Part shown: positions 61,639 through 64,000 of the stretch, piece by piece | Layout: the number at the start of each line of letters is the position of its first letter | Numbering within the stretch: the stretch's first letter is position 1 | Source of the DNA: Bin87 sp965217175 | GTDB taxonomy: Bacteria > Chloroflexota > Dehalococcoidia > Lucifugimonadales > UBA3495 | DNA: 64,000 nucleotides | Assembly (NCBI GenBank): GCA_965217175.1 | Contig: OZ244251.1 | Location: 2,480,001 to 2,544,000 of the forward strand | Direction: 5' to 3' | Notes under the pieces: model-generated | The model's database searches: none | What the model was told of the DNA's origin: nothing | Seen by the model: the letters and a program-made list of their open reading frames with translations, nothing else | Made by a program: the position numbers and the translations under genes

Positions 61639-62160
61639 TTACACCACCCGCGCTCCCAGGATCTGGGTGATGTGTCGTAACGCCCAATGATGGGCATCAA
61701 CATCGAACGAAGCGACACAGGCGGCTGGCACTTCGACGGTGTAATCCCGATTGCGGGCATCCGAGGTTGTGTGCATCACGCAAATATCGGTACAAACACC
61801 GCAGATGGTAATCTTGTTCGGGCCCATCGCGGTCAGCCGCTGCTCCAGATCAGTATTGTAAAAACCGCTGTAACGGTTTTTGGGTATGACGTTTTCGTCG
61901 GTTACCCACTGGGAAAGCTCCGGAATCACTTCCGGCTCCTCGGTTCCCTTGACGCAATGCACCGGGAACATCCGGAACTCCAGATCGTCAGGATCGTGGT
62001 GATCAGATACGAACAAAATTGAGGACCCGGCCGCCGTTTCGCTGGCCAATAACTCGCGCACCGGTTCTATTATCTTGCGGGCGTCATCGCCGCAATACAG
62101 GTTGTGACCCGGCTCAAGGAACCCTCGCACCATATCAACGACTAATACTACGTTCGGCAT
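61639..62160 (-). CDS. Isochorismatase-like cysteine hydrolase
   Basis: 173 residues. The catalytic triad of the nicotinamidase/isochorismatase family is visible: Asp9 in LVVDMVRGF, Lys in IPKNRYSGFYNTDLE and Cys in CGVCTDICVMHTTSDA. FVSDHHDPDDLEF and FPVHCVKGTEEPEV follow nicotinamidases (metal-binding Asp and His), so amide hydrolysis of nicotinamide or a related compound is plausible but not proven. Confidence 0.88.
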   Translation of the reverse strand: MPNVVLVVDMVRGFLEPGHNLYCGDDARKIIEPVRELLASETAAGSSILFVSDHHDPDDLEFRMFPVHCVKGTEEPEVIPELSQWVTDENVIPKNRYSGFYNTDLEQRLTAMGPNKITICGVCTDICVMHTTSDARNRDYTVEVPAACVASFDVDAHHWALRHITQILGARVV

Positions 62161-62230
62161 CGCTCAGCCTCCCTGCGGAGTTGGCGGCAGTGTAACTCAA
62201 CACACCGCCACCAGTCAGCAGCAGGACGGA

Positions 62231-62740
62231 TCACGGCGCGAACGGCTGGCCGTCTAACAGCACCTCTTTGATCGCGGCACGGCCGTCGGCTGCGATAGCC
62301 ACCACCACTTTCACGTCATCCGCTTGTTCGATGATATGGCCGGTCCCTTCCGGTACAAAGAAGGTACCGATGCCAAAGTCGAGATGATCGGGCCTGTCGA
62401 TGACGCCCCGGATGTACAGATCGACCCCGGACGGCGCCTGGTGGACAAAATATCCATTGGCGGACCAAACATCCCGATGTTCCCGGAGACCCACGTAAAT
62501 AACTTCCCCAACAACGTCCCCCACCGGTGTGTCGGCAAAATGATCCGGCAACTGAGCAATTTCGTAGTCAAGCGCCGCGAAATCTCCCTGCAACAGCGAT
62601 CTTGGGTCAACCGGAACCGCCTGCAACACCACCTCTTTACCCTCTGCGACAACGGATTGCCGAATTCCCGCGAACGCGAGCAGGCCGACCACCTGCGCGG
62701 CGACTACGGTGAACAATAGTATGGTTGCGAGTCTGCTCAT
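62231..62740 (-). CDS. GDYXXLXY-domain membrane-anchored protein
   Basis: 169 residues from the ATG at 62740, two bases after the stop of the upstream gene. One N-terminal membrane helix (LATILLFTVVAAQVVGLLAFAG), then VPVDPRSLLQGDFAALDYEI, the GDYxxLxY motif (GDFAALDY) of PF14345. Relatives are usually encoded next to DUF2157/DUF4401 membrane proteins, exactly as here. Function unknown; probably acts at the membrane with its neighbour. Confidence 0.85.
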   Translation of the reverse strand: MSRLATILLFTVVAAQVVGLLAFAGIRQSVVAEGKEVVLQAVPVDPRSLLQGDFAALDYEIAQLPDHFADTPVGDVVGEVIYVGLREHRDVWSANGYFVHQAPSGVDLYIRGVIDRPDHLDFGIGTFFVPEGTGHIIEQADDVKVVVAIAADGRAAIKEVLLDGQPFAP

Positions 62741-62742
62741 CG

Positions 62743-63999
62743 TTACGTTTCCATGCGACGCATCCGAACCAGCATCCGCCGCCGGAACCACTCCAGGCCC
62801 AAACCCAATACGAGCATAATCACGCCGGCCACGATGAATGCCACCGATTGCTGGAGCAAACTAAAACCAAACTCAAAATAGCGGGTGATCAGCGTGATGC
62901 CAAATACGGCAATCGCCAAATTAACCAGGTCTGAACGGTTCCAGCGGTACCCCGCATAAACCGACACTATCACGCCAATCAGCAGCAACGCGTTCATAAC
63001 CGCCCACATCCACGTCAACCCCCAAATCAACCCCACCAGCGTTCCAATCGCCACGACAATCATTGCAAGCGGAGCCGATAACTCCCACCAAATCAATGAC
63101 ATTCTACCGCCACCCGATCGCCACCGCGCCACCACCGAAGACCCGCCCACGGTTATCAAAGCGCCGGCGAGTACGATCCAGTACTCCAACCGGGCCGACT
63201 CAACGGACCATGGTTCCAAGCTGCCCCATACATCTTGGAATCCCAGTACGTAGACCGAGCCGCTGGCGGCTATCATGGCTATCGCCGTAAACACCCCGGC
63301 GATGGGGCGCGTAAAGGCGAAACGAGACTGCGCCCGGCCAACGGCGAACAGGGCCGCCGCCAAAGCCAGCAGTATCGGAATCAGCAGGAAAAACAGTTCA
63401 TCTCCAAGCGCGAGTAGCCATACTTGTGAACGAAACCCGGCAGCCGCGAAAAACAGTACCACGGCCAGGGTTGCCACAGCTTTGGACCGTGTGATATACG
63501 CGACCGGGACTACTCCCAAAAACCATGCCGCCATGAGGTTGGGGCTGTCTACCGGTACGTGGTAGATCTGGGCAATCAGATGAATTGACGCCCCGAAGGC
63601 AATGGCCCCGAGCAATATTACCGCTGTGCCAATTCGAAAGAATCCCCAGCGCTGAATCAGCAACCACCCGGCAAAATATAGCACTGGCACGCCGACCGCC
63701 ATCATGACCAGTTTGGTTCCCAACGGGATCGCGGACCAGTTTGCGGCAACCGCCGCGATAATCCCCAACCCCACCAACGCCGCTCCCATGACGGCTATCA
63801 CCGAGACCACTCGACTCGGGACGATTCTGGCCGGCGATTCCGGCGTTACGTCGTATAGTCCGAGGATCGCCGTGGACTGCTCCGCTGAGATTATTCCGTC
63901 TTCCTCCCAACCACGGATTTCAATCCGTAATTTTCGGACAAACGGGGCCCGATCGTCTTCGCGATCCTCTGATTCAGGCCAACCAGTATCCCCGGCCAT
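62743..63999 (-). CDS. DUF2157-type multi-pass membrane protein
   Basis: 418 residues to an ATG that lies at the last bases of the window, so the true start may be further out. The cytoplasmic N-terminus (KLRIEIRGWEEDGIISAEQSTAILGLY) is the DUF2157 opening, followed by about 11-12 membrane helices, including a region like DUF4401 (GTLVGLIWGLTWMWAVMNALLLIGVIV). Forms a unit with the following GDYXXLXY gene. Function unknown. Confidence 0.82.
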   Translation of the reverse strand: MAGDTGWPESEDREDDRAPFVRKLRIEIRGWEEDGIISAEQSTAILGLYDVTPESPARIVPSRVVSVIAVMGAALVGLGIIAAVAANWSAIPLGTKLVMMAVGVPVLYFAGWLLIQRWGFFRIGTAVILLGAIAFGASIHLIAQIYHVPVDSPNLMAAWFLGVVPVAYITRSKAVATLAVVLFFAAAGFRSQVWLLALGDELFFLLIPILLALAAALFAVGRAQSRFAFTRPIAGVFTAIAMIAASGSVYVLGFQDVWGSLEPWSVESARLEYWIVLAGALITVGGSSVVARWRSGGGRMSLIWWELSAPLAMIVVAIGTLVGLIWGLTWMWAVMNALLLIGVIVSVYAGYRWNRSDLVNLAIAVFGITLITRYFEFGFSLLQQSVAFIVAGVIMLVLGLGLEWFRRRMLVRMRRMET

Positions 64000-64000
64000 T

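Noticed and set aside
1..64000. CRISPR array, rRNA, prophage or IS transposase
   Set aside because: No regularly spaced direct repeats, no rRNA core sequences, and no transposase, integrase or phage structural genes were seen in the window.

Overview
The window reads as one continuous bacterial chromosome segment. It is densely coded, moderately GC-rich, and built of short operons on both strands. No phage, plasmid, CRISPR or IS transposase gene is visible. The gene content suggests Chloroflexota of the Dehalococcoidia/SAR202 type: paired CaiB/BaiF CoA-transferases, paired half-size MaoC hydratases, HpcH/HpaI aldolases, a NuoEFG-like cluster, anaerobic (cbi) corrin genes, and selenoproteins. 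This taxonomic reading is inference from gene content and was not tested by phylogeny.

Layout. 1-2540: amidase (cut by the window edge) with a small GatC/AtzG-like partner, a beta-propeller lactonase, and a decayed cytochrome b561. 2583-5827: DEAD-box helicase with an N-terminal zinc ribbon, a PIN-like nuclease gene, and a tRNA with anticodon CAT. 5945-10568: two class III CoA-transferases (one lacks the catalytic Asp), flavin reductase, glutaredoxin, glyoxalase-like protein and a Fur regulator. 10876-14029: trehalose synthesis (otsA, otsB) and a HAD phosphatase. 14096-14755: a DsbA/FrnE-like protein with an in-frame TGA at the first redox Cys. 15161-21172: NuoE-NuoF-NuoG/FdhA-like subunits plus a ferredoxin-NADP reductase-like subunit. 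21335-26826: mutS, an ArsC/Spx-like protein with a second in-frame TGA at a redox Cys, a HAD protein, and mutL.

26827-27729 holds two MITE/REP-like repeats and a tiny Tat-signal protein. 27730-33596: aldolase, DUF192 lipoprotein, PfkB kinase, two MaoC-like hydratase halves, YihY membrane protein and signal peptidase I. 33943-38063: three tandem YtxH-like proteins behind a strong promoter, prephenate dehydratase and a Trk/Ktr potassium uptake pair. 38465-48184: leuS followed by an eight-gene anaerobic cobalamin run (cbiC, X, D, T, L, F, G, H). 48335-51727: second aldolase, LysR regulator, 7Fe ferredoxin, ornithine-cyclodeaminase-like protein. 51731-59427: a pyrimidine operon (pyrR-pyrB-pyrC-carA-carB, minus strand) with a recognisable PyrR attenuator in its leader. 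59502-63999: VWA protein, isochorismatase-like hydrolase, GDYXXLXY-type protein and a DUF2157 membrane protein.

The most notable observation is two independent genes (14096-14755 and 24147-24509) in which TGA replaces the first Cys of a CxxC redox motif. Each has a ribosome binding site, continuous homology across the TGA, and a hairpin right after it. TGA is an ordinary stop elsewhere in the window, so both are best read as selenoproteins. Conventional gene callers would truncate both.
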